A stretch of DNA of 19,922 nt from an uncultured Christensenella sp. (lineage in GTDB: Bacteria > Bacillota > Clostridia > Christensenellales > CAG-917), in NCBI GenBank assembly GCA_910584155.1, contig CAJTYG010000001.1:1-19922 (forward strand), given 5' to 3'. Under the pieces are notes generated by a model. That model was not told where the DNA came from and searched no databases. It saw nothing but the letters and a program-made list of their open reading frames with translations. Made by a program: the position numbers and the translations under genes. Numbering within the stretch: the first letter of the stretch is position 1; the number at the start of each line of letters is the position of its first letter. Shown one piece after another: positions 12,658 through 19,922 of this stretch.

Positions 12658-15436
12658 AATCTACTCTCAAGGCGTCCACGACGTTCTTTCTCGACGCACC
12701 GATAGCAGGCAGGATACCCGATATCACCGTGAGCACAAAGCTGAGTACCACAAGCAGCAGGGCGTGTAACGGATGGAAATGCAGCAGGCTTGCCACGCCT
12801 GTGGCGGCGCCTATTATCAAGCTTATTATAGGACATAAAATATACGTTATAACAATGCCTATCAAGCCGCCCGCAAGACCTATGAGCGAGGTTTCGGCAA
12901 TAAACACACGGCGGATATCACGCTTGCGTGCGCCGAGTGCACGCAGTATGCCAATCTCTCTCGTGCGCTCTATGACGGAGTTGGACGTGATGACGCCTAT
13001 CATCACCGTTGACACCACAAGCGAAATGGATGCGACCGCAATGAGCATGCTCGACACAAGGTCTATGATGAGGTTGAGGTTGTAAATAAACATCTCGGAC
13101 ACATCGAAATAGCCTATGAGCTGTGCGTCGCCCTCCGCATTGTTAAGCGTATTCCACTGCTGAATATACTCGCCGGATTTGAGCTTTTGCTCGTAGGTGA
13201 CGGGATATATATTGATATAGGTGGGCGCCTTTGTTGCGCCTATCGATTTTATAAACGCCGTATATGACAGCGATTTTCCGAGCACACCGAGTATTGACGA
13301 GCCTGAAGCCAAATTATCGTCCTCTATATACTCGCCCGTGACGGTGGTATAATTATCCTGCGGATTTGCCATAAGCTCACGCTGCGCCTTTGCGATATCG
13401 CTGTTGTACGCCTTGTCCACAACATATTCGGCAAGCTCGGGCGTATAGCATATCGCATTTGAAACATAGCTGACCGACGCACCTTTTTTGGGACGTATCA
13501 CGCCCACTATTTTCAGTTCGTCCGCAGCGTTTTCATACATCTGCTCATAGACGTTATCATCATCTCTCTTTTTATCGAAAAAGCCGTCGCTTTCCTCATA
13601 ATAATCGTTGTTGTCTATCAGCTTAAACGTTCTTCCGATAAACGTATCTGCGTTTATATCCTCTGCGGCAATGCCGTCAAGCGAAATGCCAAACGTATCG
13701 AGCAGCTTTTGATCTATCGTGTTGTTGTCGCTTATGCACAGCAAGAGCTCGTTTTTATTCTGCGGATAACGACCGCCGATGACCGTATAGGCGTCGAGCA
13801 TAGTTTGCTCGTTGCCCACAAGCACCTGCCAGTATTGCGGCTGCATTCCGCTCTCGCCGAGTATGCTTGTCGCTATAGTCATCACAGTAGATACCTCGGG
13901 TTTTTGAGATACGTCGACGTATGTGGTATATCCGTCCTCATCAACTGTTTTTGCCATAAGATTATACTGTACGCCATAATAAATGCTTCTTGCCGAATAA
14001 TACTCGGAAGGCATTTTTTTCATATAATCCAAAAACTCTTCGCTGATTTCATTTTTGGACACAGATTTGAAAAACGCACTCAGTATGTCCGTAAACGTCG
14101 AATCTCCGCCGGAGCTGCTGCCCTGATTTATCGTTATCTTGTCCGTATCGGGGAAAGCGTCATCGCTCGGTTTCGAGGTAGCAAGCGAGGACATAACGTC
14201 CATAACTGCGGACGGTTCGACGTTATATTCGTATATTCCCACGGGCACTCCCGCAAGCATATCCGTCTGCATTTTCTCGACAAAGACGTTGAAGCCGTTT
14301 GAAATGGACAACACAAGCCCCAAGCCTATGATGCCTATGCTGCCTGCAAACGCCGTAAGGAACGTGCGGCGTTTTTTTGATATGAGGTTGCGAAGACTCA
14401 GACCAAACGCCATGCCCAAGCTCATAGAAGTCGGCTTGAAGGTATTTTCACGCTTCGCTATCTTTTTGCGCTGCCTGCTAAGGCTGTTTAAGCCCAGCCT
14501 TTCAAATACGGCACGGGAATCCGCACGCATATTTTTCATCTGCTTTTTGCGCCTGTGGTTGGACACCTTGCGCTGCTTATGTCCCTCGTCAGATAGCGTA
14601 AGCTCGTCATAATTGACGTCCTCTGCGTCGGCAACGGCGTGTACTTCCTCATTTAAAGTGAGCGTATCCGCTGTAGGCAGCTCCTTTGCGGCGTCATTCT
14701 CCGCCGCCTCCACCGTAAAAATATCCTGCTGCACGATGCCGTCCGCAGCATTTTCCGTCTCATACGGATTTGTATCCTCTATGAGCTGACCGTCCTTAAA
14801 CCTGCAAATACGTGTAGCGTATTGCTGTGCAAGCTCCGCATTGTGAGTGACCATTATAACAAGGCGTGTTTCGGAAATCTCACGCAAAATTTCCATAACC
14901 TGCACGCTGAGCTCGCTGTCAAGCGCACCCGTCGGCTCGTCTGCAAGGATAATTTTAGGATCGTTTACGATAGCACGGGCGATAGCCACACGCTGCATCT
15001 GTCCGCCGGATAGCTGATTTGGACGCTTATTTATTTCGCCGTCGATACCCACCTTGCGCAGAGCCTCGATCGCCTTTGCACGGCGCACCTTCTTTTTTTC
15101 GCCGACAAGGTTTAGAGCCATCTCGACGTTTTCAAGCACGGTGAGATGAGGGATAAGGTTGTAGCTTTGAAAAACAAAGCCTATGGTTGCGTTTCTGTAT
15201 GCGTCCCAATGCAGATCGTCAAATGACGCCGTTGAAACGCCGCCGATGATAAGGTCGCCGCTCGTGTATCTGTCAAGACCGCCTATGATGTTCAGCATAG
15301 TGGTTTTTCCGCAGCCGCTCGGACCTAATATCGCAACAAATTCGTTTTCTCTAAAGGTAAGCGACACGCCCCTCAAAGCGTGCACCGTCGTCGTTGCGGA
15401 CGGATAATTTTTGACTATATCACAAAGTTTCAGCAT
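12656..15436 (-). CDS. ABC exporter, ATPase fused to FtsX-type permease (MacB-like)
   Basis: A 926-aa fusion. The N-terminal ATPase has Walker A GPSGCGKT (38-45), Q-loop Gln90, signature LSGGQ (142-146), Walker B IILADEP (162-168) and H-loop His198. An acidic then basic linker (about 225-335) follows, then membrane segment 1 (about 359-380), a large extracytoplasmic domain of roughly 400 residues, and three C-terminal segments with the FtsX motif REIGILRALGARKRDI. This is the MacB/LolCDE-style mechanotransmission class. It exports or protects against peptides, antibiotics or lipoproteins; no substrate can be named. AGGTGAT precedes the ATG. The TetR gene lies 44 bases upstream on the same strand, so expression is probably under its control. 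Confidence 0.93.
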   Translation of the reverse strand: MLKLCDIVKNYPSATTTVHALRGVSLTFRENEFVAILGPSGCGKTTMLNIIGGLDRYTSGDLIIGGVSTASFDDLHWDAYRNATIGFVFQSYNLIPHLTVLENVEMALNLVGEKKKVRRAKAIEALRKVGIDGEINKRPNQLSGGQMQRVAIARAIVNDPKIILADEPTGALDSELSVQVMEILREISETRLVIMVTHNAELAQQYATRICRFKDGQLIEDTNPYETENAADGIVQQDIFTVEAAENDAAKELPTADTLTLNEEVHAVADAEDVNYDELTLSDEGHKQRKVSNHRRKKQMKNMRADSRAVFERLGLNSLSRQRKKIAKRENTFKPTSMSLGMAFGLSLRNLISKKRRTFLTAFAGSIGIIGLGLVLSISNGFNVFVEKMQTDMLAGVPVGIYEYNVEPSAVMDVMSSLATSKPSDDAFPDTDKITINQGSSSGGDSTFTDILSAFFKSVSKNEISEEFLDYMKKMPSEYYSARSIYYGVQYNLMAKTVDEDGYTTYVDVSQKPEVSTVMTIATSILGESGMQPQYWQVLVGNEQTMLDAYTVIGGRYPQNKNELLLCISDNNTIDQKLLDTFGISLDGIAAEDINADTFIGRTFKLIDNNDYYEESDGFFDKKRDDDNVYEQMYENAADELKIVGVIRPKKGASVSYVSNAICYTPELAEYVVDKAYNSDIAKAQRELMANPQDNYTTVTGEYIEDDNLASGSSILGVLGKSLSYTAFIKSIGATKAPTYINIYPVTYEQKLKSGEYIQQWNTLNNAEGDAQLIGYFDVSEMFIYNLNLIIDLVSSMLIAVASISLVVSTVMIGVITSNSVIERTREIGILRALGARKRDIRRVFIAETSLIGLAGGLIGIVITYILCPIISLIIGAATGVASLLHFHPLHALLLVVLSFVLTVISGILPAIGASRKNVVDALRVD

Positions 15437-15480
15437 ACTATCACCTGCCTTTTGCCCGTTTACGCACGAAGCACAGTGCG

Positions 15481-16086
15481 TCAGCTATCAAATTTTATGT
15501 CCTTGATAATATTTAATCCCTTTGTCACTATTTCGGAAATGCGGCGGCAAAGCTCTTCAAGCGTAAGCGAGCTTTTATGGTTGTACCATATTCTGAAGCA
15601 CTCCGCAATGCCTGCCGCAATAAATGCCGCCACGTATTTTGCCCTTGCTGCGTCAATGTTTAAGTTGAGCCGCTTTGTATATTCCATAAACGCAACAACG
15701 ACACGTCCGTTTACCTTGTCAAGCAGGCTGCCGGAATTGTGCGAGCAAAGTATATATCTGTTATATTCGTCGTATTTTGTGATTTCTCTGCCTATAGTGC
15801 TAAGCAGCGGATAGGGATTGACCATACACTGCACCCAATCCTGCTCGCTCATGACCTGATCTATGTATGCAAAGATTTCGTTTTCTATTTGGTCTCTCAC
15901 CGCCTCGACGGAATCATAATACATATAAAAGGTGCTGCGGGTAATGCCTGCACGCTCCGTAAGCTCGCTTACGGAAATCTCAGACATTTCCTTTTCAGAA
16001 ACCAATTCGTTAAAAGCCTTGCGTATGGCTTGCTTTGTACGGACTACACGTTTGTCCGTCGATTTATCCGATGTTTGTATTGCCAT
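15481..16086 (-). CDS. TetR/AcrR-family transcriptional regulator
   Basis: A 201-aa protein. The N-terminal HTH (about residues 36-57: SVSELTERAGITRSTFYMYY) with the downstream DSVEAVRDQI helix is the TetR DNA-binding pattern. The rest is an all-helical ligand-binding domain. It is the first gene of a two-gene unit with the ABC exporter, the usual arrangement where a TetR protein represses a pump until a ligand binds. A CATAC-N4-GTATG dyad lies 45-58 bases upstream of the start and is a candidate operator, which would mean autoregulation. The ligand is unknown. Confidence 0.9.
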   Translation of the reverse strand: MAIQTSDKSTDKRVVRTKQAIRKAFNELVSEKEMSEISVSELTERAGITRSTFYMYYDSVEAVRDQIENEIFAYIDQVMSEQDWVQCMVNPYPLLSTIGREITKYDEYNRYILCSHNSGSLLDKVNGRVVVAFMEYTKRLNLNIDAARAKYVAAFIAAGIAECFRIWYNHKSSLTLEELCRRISEIVTKGLNIIKDIKFDS

Positions 16087-16130
16087 AATACCTCATTTTA
16101 AATTTTTATATTTGTCTGATGTCATTTTAA

Positions 16131-16144
16131 CATACAGGCGTATG
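16131..16144 (-). promoter_or_regulatory. Candidate TetR operator
   Basis: CATAC-AGGC-GTATG is a perfect five-base dyad with a four-base centre. It overlaps the region where a promoter for the TetR gene is expected: an extended -10-like TGTTAAAAT lies at its minus-strand downstream edge. The promoter itself is not strong enough to call. Confidence 0.4.
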
Positions 16145-16216
16145 ATTTGCCACAATATTTTTCTAAATTTTTCTTTATTTCATAAAGAAAGCCTTTATAT
16201 CGCACATACTTATATT

Positions 16217-16283
16217 GCCACGGCATTGCGCACTGCGCTGTATCGGCGCAAAAAAAGTTTTGTCAGGCGCAAATTGCCGTGGC
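16217..16283 (+). other. Structured 5' leader upstream of the 60-aa gene
   Basis: Arms GCCACGGCATTGCGC (16217-16231) and GCGCAAATTGCCGTGGC (16267-16283) pair over 9 plus 6 bases with a two-base bulge. Inside the 35-base loop an alternative GCGC / GCGC pairing is followed by AAAAAAA. The right arm ends only six bases before the GAGGTGA ribosome site. Confidence 0.5.
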
Positions 16284-16297
16284 GTACGAGGTGAAAA

Positions 16298-16480
16298 ATG
16301 AAATCGAAAAAAAGAAGAAAGCACAACGTCCCTCTTTCACACAGCAACCTGACGGATCACGAAAACATGCGCTCGCTGTTTGATCCCAACGGAAGCTGGA
16401 CGGGTACTCCCGAAACTAAAAGCGGCTATCCCAAAGAGCCGGGCGGCGAAATGCCCGTGCAGGACGCAGACGATCTGTAA
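16298..16480 (+). CDS. 60-aa conserved small protein (NGSWTG...PVQDADDL type)
   Basis: The ATG has GAGGTGA upstream. The protein begins KSKKRRKHN (very basic), then a polar middle with DPNGSWTGTP, and ends PVQDADDL. To my knowledge this ending is shared by a group of small uncharacterised Firmicutes proteins. No signal, membrane or catalytic motif is present and it is probably disordered. It stands alone between the TetR promoter region and a bidirectional terminator, behind a strong leader hairpin. Function unknown. Confidence 0.8.
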   Translation: MKSKKRRKHNVPLSHSNLTDHENMRSLFDPNGSWTGTPETKSGYPKEPGGEMPVQDADDL

Positions 16481-16515
16481 AATAAAACGCAGGACTTGTT
16501 CCTGCTTTTATTTTG
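16479..16515. terminator. Bidirectional terminator
   Basis: GCAGGA (16489-16494) and TCCTGC (16500-16505) form the stem, extended by AAAATAAAA and TTTTATTTT on either side. It serves the 60-aa gene (plus) and the DUF896 gene (minus), whose ends face each other. Confidence 0.85.
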
Positions 16516-16521
16516 TAAAAC

Positions 16522-16725
16522 TTATTTTTTGCCGTCCTTTGACAGCTTGACCTTGTTGCCGTTTTCATCAACGACGTAAGTGCTGTCAAGCTGACTGCGC
16601 AGATTACCGACTACGCTGTCCACATACTCTCTGCGAAGCTTTGCCTGCTCCTGCTTTTCCTCTTCGGTCAAGCCCTCATATCTTGCTTTTCTTGCAAGAA
16701 AGTTTATTCTTTGTAAATCAACCAT
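16522..16725 (-). CDS. DUF896 family (YnzC-like) protein
   Basis: A 67-aa protein with AGGTGA before the ATG. The helical hairpin INFLARKARYEGLTEEEKQEQAKLRREYVDSV and the following LRSQLDSTYV are the hallmark of DUF896/UPF0291, a cytoplasmic family found across Firmicutes (B. subtilis YnzC). Its role is not established; links to the SOS region in Bacillus are only by position. The C-terminal tail (VDENGNKVKLSKDGKK) is a basic extension. It lies 46 bases after the ung gene on the same strand and may be cotranscribed. Confidence 0.88.
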   Translation of the reverse strand: MVDLQRINFLARKARYEGLTEEEKQEQAKLRREYVDSVVGNLRSQLDSTYVVDENGNKVKLSKDGKK

Positions 16726-16771
16726 ATGTCACCTAAATTTAATATAACTTGAATTTTAACATAAACGCCGT

Positions 16772-17434
16772 TTAAGTTTGCCAATTTATGGGTTTAAAAC
16801 CCTGTTTCTGTAAAAATGCATTGCATTTTGCAAAATGTCCGCAGCCAAAAAAGCCTGCATATGCGCTAAGCGGCGAGGGGTGAGGACACTCGAGTATCAA
16901 GTGCTGTCTGCCTGTTATGAGCGCTTTTTTAGAGCGTGCGTTGCCGCCCCACAGCATAAACACAATAGGCTCGCTTCTGTCGTTCAGCTTTCTTATTATG
17001 CTGTCCGTCAGCTCCTCCCAGCCCTTGCCCTTGTGCGAGTTTGGCTGTCCCTCACGCACGGTGAGCACGGTGTTTAATAGCAGCACGCCTTGCTTAGCCC
17101 AATTTACAAGATACGGCGAGGTGTTGTGTATTTGAAGCTCGTCCTCGATTTCCTTAAAGATGTTTACAAGCGACGGCGGAGCGGGCACGTCGGGCTTGAC
17201 GGAAAAGCACATTCCGTGCGCCTGCCCTGCGCCGTGATAAGGATCCTGCCCAAGAATGACAACTCTTACGTCCTCATATGCGGTATATTTCAGCGCATTG
17301 AATATGTCGTGCATATCCGGATATATCCTGTAACGGCGATATTCCTGCACCAAAAAGCGGCGCAGATTTTGATAGCTTTCCGCCTCAAAATCTTCTTTTA
17401 ATAAACTGTCCCAACTGTTTCCTATGTTTACCAT
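16772..17434 (-). CDS. ung: Uracil-DNA glycosylase, family 1
   Basis: With the start at ATG 17434 (MVNIGNSWD) the protein has 220 residues, the usual length. A start ten codons earlier would place a perfect palindrome in the coding region and adds a non-conserved MRAHAHVREY. Motifs are GQDPYHG (62-68) with catalytic Asp64, PPSL (86-89), LLLNTVLTV (118-126) and HPSPLSA (185-191) with His185. The enzyme removes uracil from DNA arising by cytosine deamination or dUMP incorporation. It has a good promoter (17487-17516), a 24-base palindrome in the leader, and only a weak ribosome site, so translation may be limited by the hairpin. Confidence 0.95.
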   Translation of the reverse strand: MVNIGNSWDSLLKEDFEAESYQNLRRFLVQEYRRYRIYPDMHDIFNALKYTAYEDVRVVILGQDPYHGAGQAHGMCFSVKPDVPAPPSLVNIFKEIEDELQIHNTSPYLVNWAKQGVLLLNTVLTVREGQPNSHKGKGWEELTDSIIRKLNDRSEPIVFMLWGGNARSKKALITGRQHLILECPHPSPLSAYAGFFGCGHFAKCNAFLQKQGFKPINWQT

Positions 17435-17444
17435 ATACTCTCGC

Positions 17445-17468
17445 ACGTGTGCGTGCGCACGCACACGT
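17445..17468 (-). repeat. 24-base perfect palindrome in the ung leader
   Basis: The sequence from 17445 to 17468 equals its own reverse complement: ACGTGTGCGTGC followed by GCACGCACACGT. In the mRNA it would fold as a GC-rich hairpin 11 bases before the start codon. It could also be a protein-binding dyad. Confidence 0.85.
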
Positions 17469-17486
17469 ATATATTATCGTTTAATT

Positions 17487-17516
17487 ATTATAACATAATA
17501 AGATATATATTTTCAA
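17487..17516 (-). promoter_or_regulatory. ung promoter
   Basis: On the minus strand TTGAAA (17511-17516), 18 bases, then TATAAT (17487-17492). Transcription would begin near 17480, just before the palindrome. Confidence 0.65.
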
Positions 17517-17657
17517 GTCCGTTAGCCATTTATGATAAATGCTCTGTAATTTTATAATTTTTAAACGCCACAAAAAAGTTTGCGGGAAGCTGTATATAAA
17601 TACGGGTTGTGAACCATACTAATATCAAAGGCAACCGCCTTAAAAAGGAGTATGAAA

Positions 17658-17789
17658 ATGGCAAAAGCAACTACTACGAGCAAGCAATCAAAAAAGCCTG
17701 TGACTGACTGTCACTGCAATGAAAGCAAAAATGCAAAGTCCAAGTCAAGCAAATCGAGCAAGGCTTGCGATTGCGCCAAAGGCGAGTAA
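17658..17789 (+). CDS. 43-aa Lys/Ser/Cys-rich protein, function unknown
   Basis: The ATG at 17658 is nine bases after AAGGAG (an ATG at 17652 is too close to it). The product begins MAKATTTSKQSKKP, contains DCHC in the first half and CDC in the second, and between them a Lys/Ser run (SKNAKSKSSKSSK). Four cysteines plus a histidine could bind one metal ion. Otherwise the composition suggests a disordered, basic peptide. It is followed by two terminators, so it is a separate transcription unit. No family is recognised. Confidence 0.72.
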   Translation: MAKATTTSKQSKKPVTDCHCNESKNAKSKSSKSSKACDCAKGE

Positions 17790-17793
17790 GTAA

Positions 17794-17836
17794 AAAACAA
17801 AGTCCCTGTTGCAAAACGCAAAAGGGGCTTTTGTTT
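17794..17836 (+). terminator. Imperfect terminator after the 43-aa gene
   Basis: AAACAAAGTCCC pairs with GGGGCTTTTGTTT with small bulges, and an inner TTGC / GCAA pair. The stem ends in a T-rich tail just after the stop codon. Confidence 0.6.
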
Positions 17837-17843
17837 ATGCGAT

Positions 17844-17872
17844 AAAAAGTCCCTCAAACGAGCGGACTTTTT
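17844..17872 (+). terminator. Second terminator after the 43-aa gene
   Basis: AAAAAGTCC / GGACTTTTT, with an inner CTC / GAG pair around AAAC, followed by ATTTTA. It insulates the phosphoribosyltransferase promoter directly downstream. Confidence 0.8.
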
Positions 17873-17884
17873 ATTTTATATGGG

Positions 17885-17913
17885 TTGAAAATGCGCCCCG
17901 TTTGGCTTATAAT
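17885..17913 (+). promoter_or_regulatory. Promoter for the phosphoribosyltransferase-U32 unit
   Basis: TTGAAA (17885-17890), exactly 17 bases, then TATAAT (17908-17913). It lies 27 bases before the start codon. Confidence 0.85.
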
Positions 17914-17939
17914 ATCCTTGCTATAAAAGGGAGTACGAT

Positions 17940-18482
17940 ATGGATAAATTTTATACTGTAAACATAAGCGGTCGCAACGAGGACCTGCCCATACTTAAAC
18001 TGCCGTCGGGCATAGGCATATGCTTTTTCAATCTGCATGGCAATCAGTCGCTGACGGAGCACTGCGGCAAAGAGATAGCAAAGCGCCTCAACGACTGCGA
18101 CGTTATCATAACTGCGGAATCCAAGGGCTTGCAGCTTGCGCACGTTGTGGCAAGAGAGCTTGGACACGATTTTTACGCCGTGTGCCGCAAATCCAAAAAG
18201 CTGTATATGCAAGACGGTCTGCAGACAAGTGTGCAATCCATCACTACAGGCGAGGTGCAAACGCTTTATCTGAGTAAGCATGACGCCGACCTGCTTGCAG
18301 GCAAAAGAGTCGCTATAGTGGACGACGTCGTGTCTACGGGCGGCAGCCTTAAGGGCATTGAGGAAATAGTGCGCCTTGCAGGCGGCACAGTATCACAAAA
18401 GGCTTTTGTGCTCGCAGAGGGCGCAGCCAAAGACCGCAAGGACATCATTTATCTTGCGTCCATTCCCATCGTCAAGGACTGA
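17940..18482 (+). CDS. Adenine/xanthine-type phosphoribosyltransferase
   Basis: A 180-aa protein with GGGAGT before the ATG. The PRPP-binding loop VAIVDDVVSTGGS (124-136) is the signature of type I phosphoribosyltransferases. VIITAESKGLQLAHVVARELG (55-75) matches the first half of the active site in the Apt/Xpt group, which links purine bases to PRPP for salvage in the cytoplasm. The hood region is not informative enough to choose adenine, xanthine or a regulatory PurR-like role, so no symbol is given. It has its own strong promoter and is followed after three bases by the U32 gene, so the two are an operon. Confidence 0.85.
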   Translation: MDKFYTVNISGRNEDLPILKLPSGIGICFFNLHGNQSLTEHCGKEIAKRLNDCDVIITAESKGLQLAHVVARELGHDFYAVCRKSKKLYMQDGLQTSVQSITTGEVQTLYLSKHDADLLAGKRVAIVDDVVSTGGSLKGIEEIVRLAGGTVSQKAFVLAEGAAKDRKDIIYLASIPIVKD

Positions 18483-18485
18483 TAT

Positions 18486-19706
18486 ATGACGGAGCTGTTA
18501 CTGCCTGCGGGCAATCTTAAAAAACTGCGCACCGCCCTGTATTTCGGGGCGGACGCCGTATATGTGGGCGGAAAGGACTTTTCGCTTAGAGCCTTTGCGG
18601 ACAATTTCAAAAGAGACGAGCTTAAAGAGGGCATAGAGTATGCGCACAGCTTAGGTAAAAAAGTATACGTCACGGCAAATATCTTTGCCAAAAACAGCGA
18701 TCTTGACGGTGCGGCGGACTACTTTGCATATTTGCAGAATATCGGCGCAGACGCAGTGCTGATATCCGACGCAGGCTTGCTTGCCCTATGCAAGCAGGTC
18801 GCCCCAGAGCTTACGATACACCTGTCCACACAGGCGAACACCACCAACCTTATGGCTGTGAAATTTTGGCAGAGCTTGGGCGTAAAGCGTGTCGTGCTTG
18901 CAAGAGAGCTGAGCTTAGACGAGATACGCACCATACACGACGCCGTGCCCGATATGGAGCTTGAAGCGTTTGTCCATGGCGCTATGTGCGTAAGCTATAG
19001 CGGACGTTGCCTGCTGTCGTCGTACTTTTCGGAACGCAGCTCAAACAGGGGCGAATGCGTGCAGCCCTGCCGTTGGGAATATCGCCTCACCGAAATGCGC
19101 CGTGATATATCCGTCGACGTCGAGCAGGACGAAAGAGGCACGTATTTTATGAATAGCTGCGACCTGCGCCTGTTATCCCGTCTGCCCGAGCTTGCGGAGG
19201 CGGGCATATGCTCGTTTAAGGTCGAAGGTCGTATGAAAAGCGAGTTTTATGTGGCGACAGTAGCTACGGCTTATCGCCGTGCGCTTGACGAATACATCAA
19301 AACAGGCAACATAGAAAATGCCGACAAATACAACGCCATACTTGAAAACATCTCGCACCGTGCGTACACAGAGGCATATTTGGACGGCGAAAATACACAC
19401 ACCGTCTCTCTTGAAAAAGAGTGCTTGGAAGAAAAATCCCGCTATATCGCAACCGTGCTAAAGGTGCTGACAACCGCTGCAGGCAGCAACGTTACGGTGG
19501 AAATGCGCAACAGATTTAAGACGGGGGACAATATTATTATTCTTTCCCCGTCGGACACAAACGGCAAAAGCTTTACAATGGGCGAAATAACGCACTGTGA
19601 GGACGGCGCTGTCACTGATGACGCAAAGCTTGTGCAGCATATATATTCGTTTTTCTGTCCTTTTCAACTGACGGTCGGCGATTTACTTGTCATAGAAAAC
19701 AAATAA
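18486..19706 (+). CDS. U32-family protein (TrhP/RlhA-like RNA hydroxylation)
   Basis: A 406-aa protein. The family opening ELLLPAGNLKKLRTALYFGADAVYVGG (3-29) and the motif EAFVHGAMCVSYSGRC (160-175) are typical of peptidase family U32. Cysteines 168, 175, 191 and 195 are the expected iron-sulfur ligands. Proteins of this group were first called collagenases, but studied members (TrhP, RlhA) take part in hydroxylation of tRNA uridine 34 or 23S rRNA cytidine using prephenate. The protein starts three bases after the phosphoribosyltransferase stop. Two terminators follow. Which RNA is the target cannot be decided here. Confidence 0.93.
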   Translation: MTELLLPAGNLKKLRTALYFGADAVYVGGKDFSLRAFADNFKRDELKEGIEYAHSLGKKVYVTANIFAKNSDLDGAADYFAYLQNIGADAVLISDAGLLALCKQVAPELTIHLSTQANTTNLMAVKFWQSLGVKRVVLARELSLDEIRTIHDAVPDMELEAFVHGAMCVSYSGRCLLSSYFSERSSNRGECVQPCRWEYRLTEMRRDISVDVEQDERGTYFMNSCDLRLLSRLPELAEAGICSFKVEGRMKSEFYVATVATAYRRALDEYIKTGNIENADKYNAILENISHRAYTEAYLDGENTHTVSLEKECLEEKSRYIATVLKVLTTAAGSNVTVEMRNRFKTGDNIIILSPSDTNGKSFTMGEITHCEDGAVTDDAKLVQHIYSFFCPFQLTVGDLLVIENK

Positions 19707-19710
19707 TTTC

Positions 19711-19756
19711 TTATAATTAAAACCGCCGAAAACTCTCTCGGCGGTTTTAATTATAA
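19711..19756 (+). terminator. Strong terminator after the U32 gene
   Basis: A perfect 19-base stem, arms at 19711-19729 and 19738-19756, with GC core CCGCCGA / TCGGCGG and flanking A and T runs. It can act in both directions. Confidence 0.92.
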
Positions 19757-19769
19757 CTTTTGCATAAAC

Positions 19770-19797
19770 AAACCCACCGCAATGCGGTGGGTTTTTT
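19770..19797. terminator. Second terminator, bidirectional
   Basis: AACCCACCGC / GCGGTGGGTT around AAT, followed by TTTTG on plus and TTTGTTTATG on minus. It separates the U32 gene from the convergent gene that ends at 19800. Confidence 0.85.
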
Positions 19798-19799
19798 GT

Positions 19800-19922
19800 T
19801 TACTCTGCGTCCTCGCTATCAAAATCGAAGTCGTCGGACTGTTTCTTTTTCCCGAAGCGTTTCTTTTTAGGCTTTTCCTCGGGCTCTTCATCGAGCAAAG
19901 CGAGGTCCTCGTCGGTAAGTTG
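19800..19922 (-). CDS. C-terminal end of an unidentified protein
   Basis: The open frame runs from the window edge to TAA at 19800-19802, giving 40 residues. They are QLTDEDLALLDEEPEEKP, then a basic stretch KKKRFGKKK, then an acidic end DDFDFDSEDAE. This alternating acidic/basic low-complexity tail says nothing about function. It is convergent with the U32 gene and ends at a shared terminator. The codon pattern and clean stop make it a likely real gene. Confidence 0.6.
   Translation of the reverse strand, partial: QLTDEDLALLDEEPEEKPKKKRFGKKKQSDDFDFDSEDAE

Noticed and set aside
16087..16140. Promoter for the TetR gene (TTGTGG ... TAAAAT)
   Set aside because: The spacing between the boxes is about 20 bases, outside the usual range, so only the dyad is listed.
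1..19922. CRISPR arrays, tRNA or rRNA genes, insertion sequences with transposases
   Set aside because: No regularly spaced repeats, no tRNA-like cloverleaf apart from the tmRNA ends, and no transposase motif were seen.

Overview
The window looks like DNA from a low-to-moderate GC Gram-positive bacterium of the Clostridia type (inferred). The reasons are strong AGGAGG-type ribosome sites, a DUF896 protein, a U32-family RNA-hydroxylation protein, a conserved Firmicutes-type small protein ending PVQDADDL, and many compact intrinsic terminators. It splits at the tmRNA gene (ssrA, 9794-10157, minus strand). To the left is an integrated mobile element; to the right is ordinary chromosome.

Left part, 1 to about 9790. 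All genes run on the minus strand except a plus-strand serine recombinase (8176-9699) that lies against the 3' end of ssrA. In transcription order the minus-strand genes are: a 57-aa protein, a zinc ribbon, a small HTH protein, a gene-free 416-bp stretch with two terminators, dyads and an iteron-like repeat, a basic 94-aa protein, a 113-aa protein, then a tightly coupled block. The block is a 356-aa and a 195-aa N-anchored ectodomain protein, a 490-aa secreted and C-anchored protein, a 36-aa single-span peptide, a 706-aa membrane P-loop protein, and the start of a further gene cut by the window edge. Stop and start codons overlap or nearly so throughout the block. This order and these architectures match the morphogenesis module of filamentous phages (inoviruses): small coat-like peptide, pIII-like adsorption protein and Zot/pI-like ATPase. 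My main proposal is a cryptic inovirus-like prophage of a Gram-positive host, integrated beside ssrA by a large serine recombinase. A conjugative or mobilisable element with a VirD4-like ATPase is the main alternative. The replication gene and the far attachment site would lie left of position 1.

Right part, 10158-19922, is chromosomal. It holds a GH27 alpha-galactosidase with a domain inserted in its barrel, a hypoxanthine-DNA glycosylase, a TetR regulator followed by an ABC exporter fusion (minus strand), a 60-aa conserved protein, DUF896, uracil-DNA glycosylase, a tiny Lys/Ser/Cys protein, a phosphoribosyltransferase, a U32 protein, and the C-terminal end of an acidic/basic-tailed protein. 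Nearly every transcription unit has a recognisable promoter or terminator.

Everything here comes from reading the sequence by eye. Family names rest on motifs and architecture, and no database search was run.
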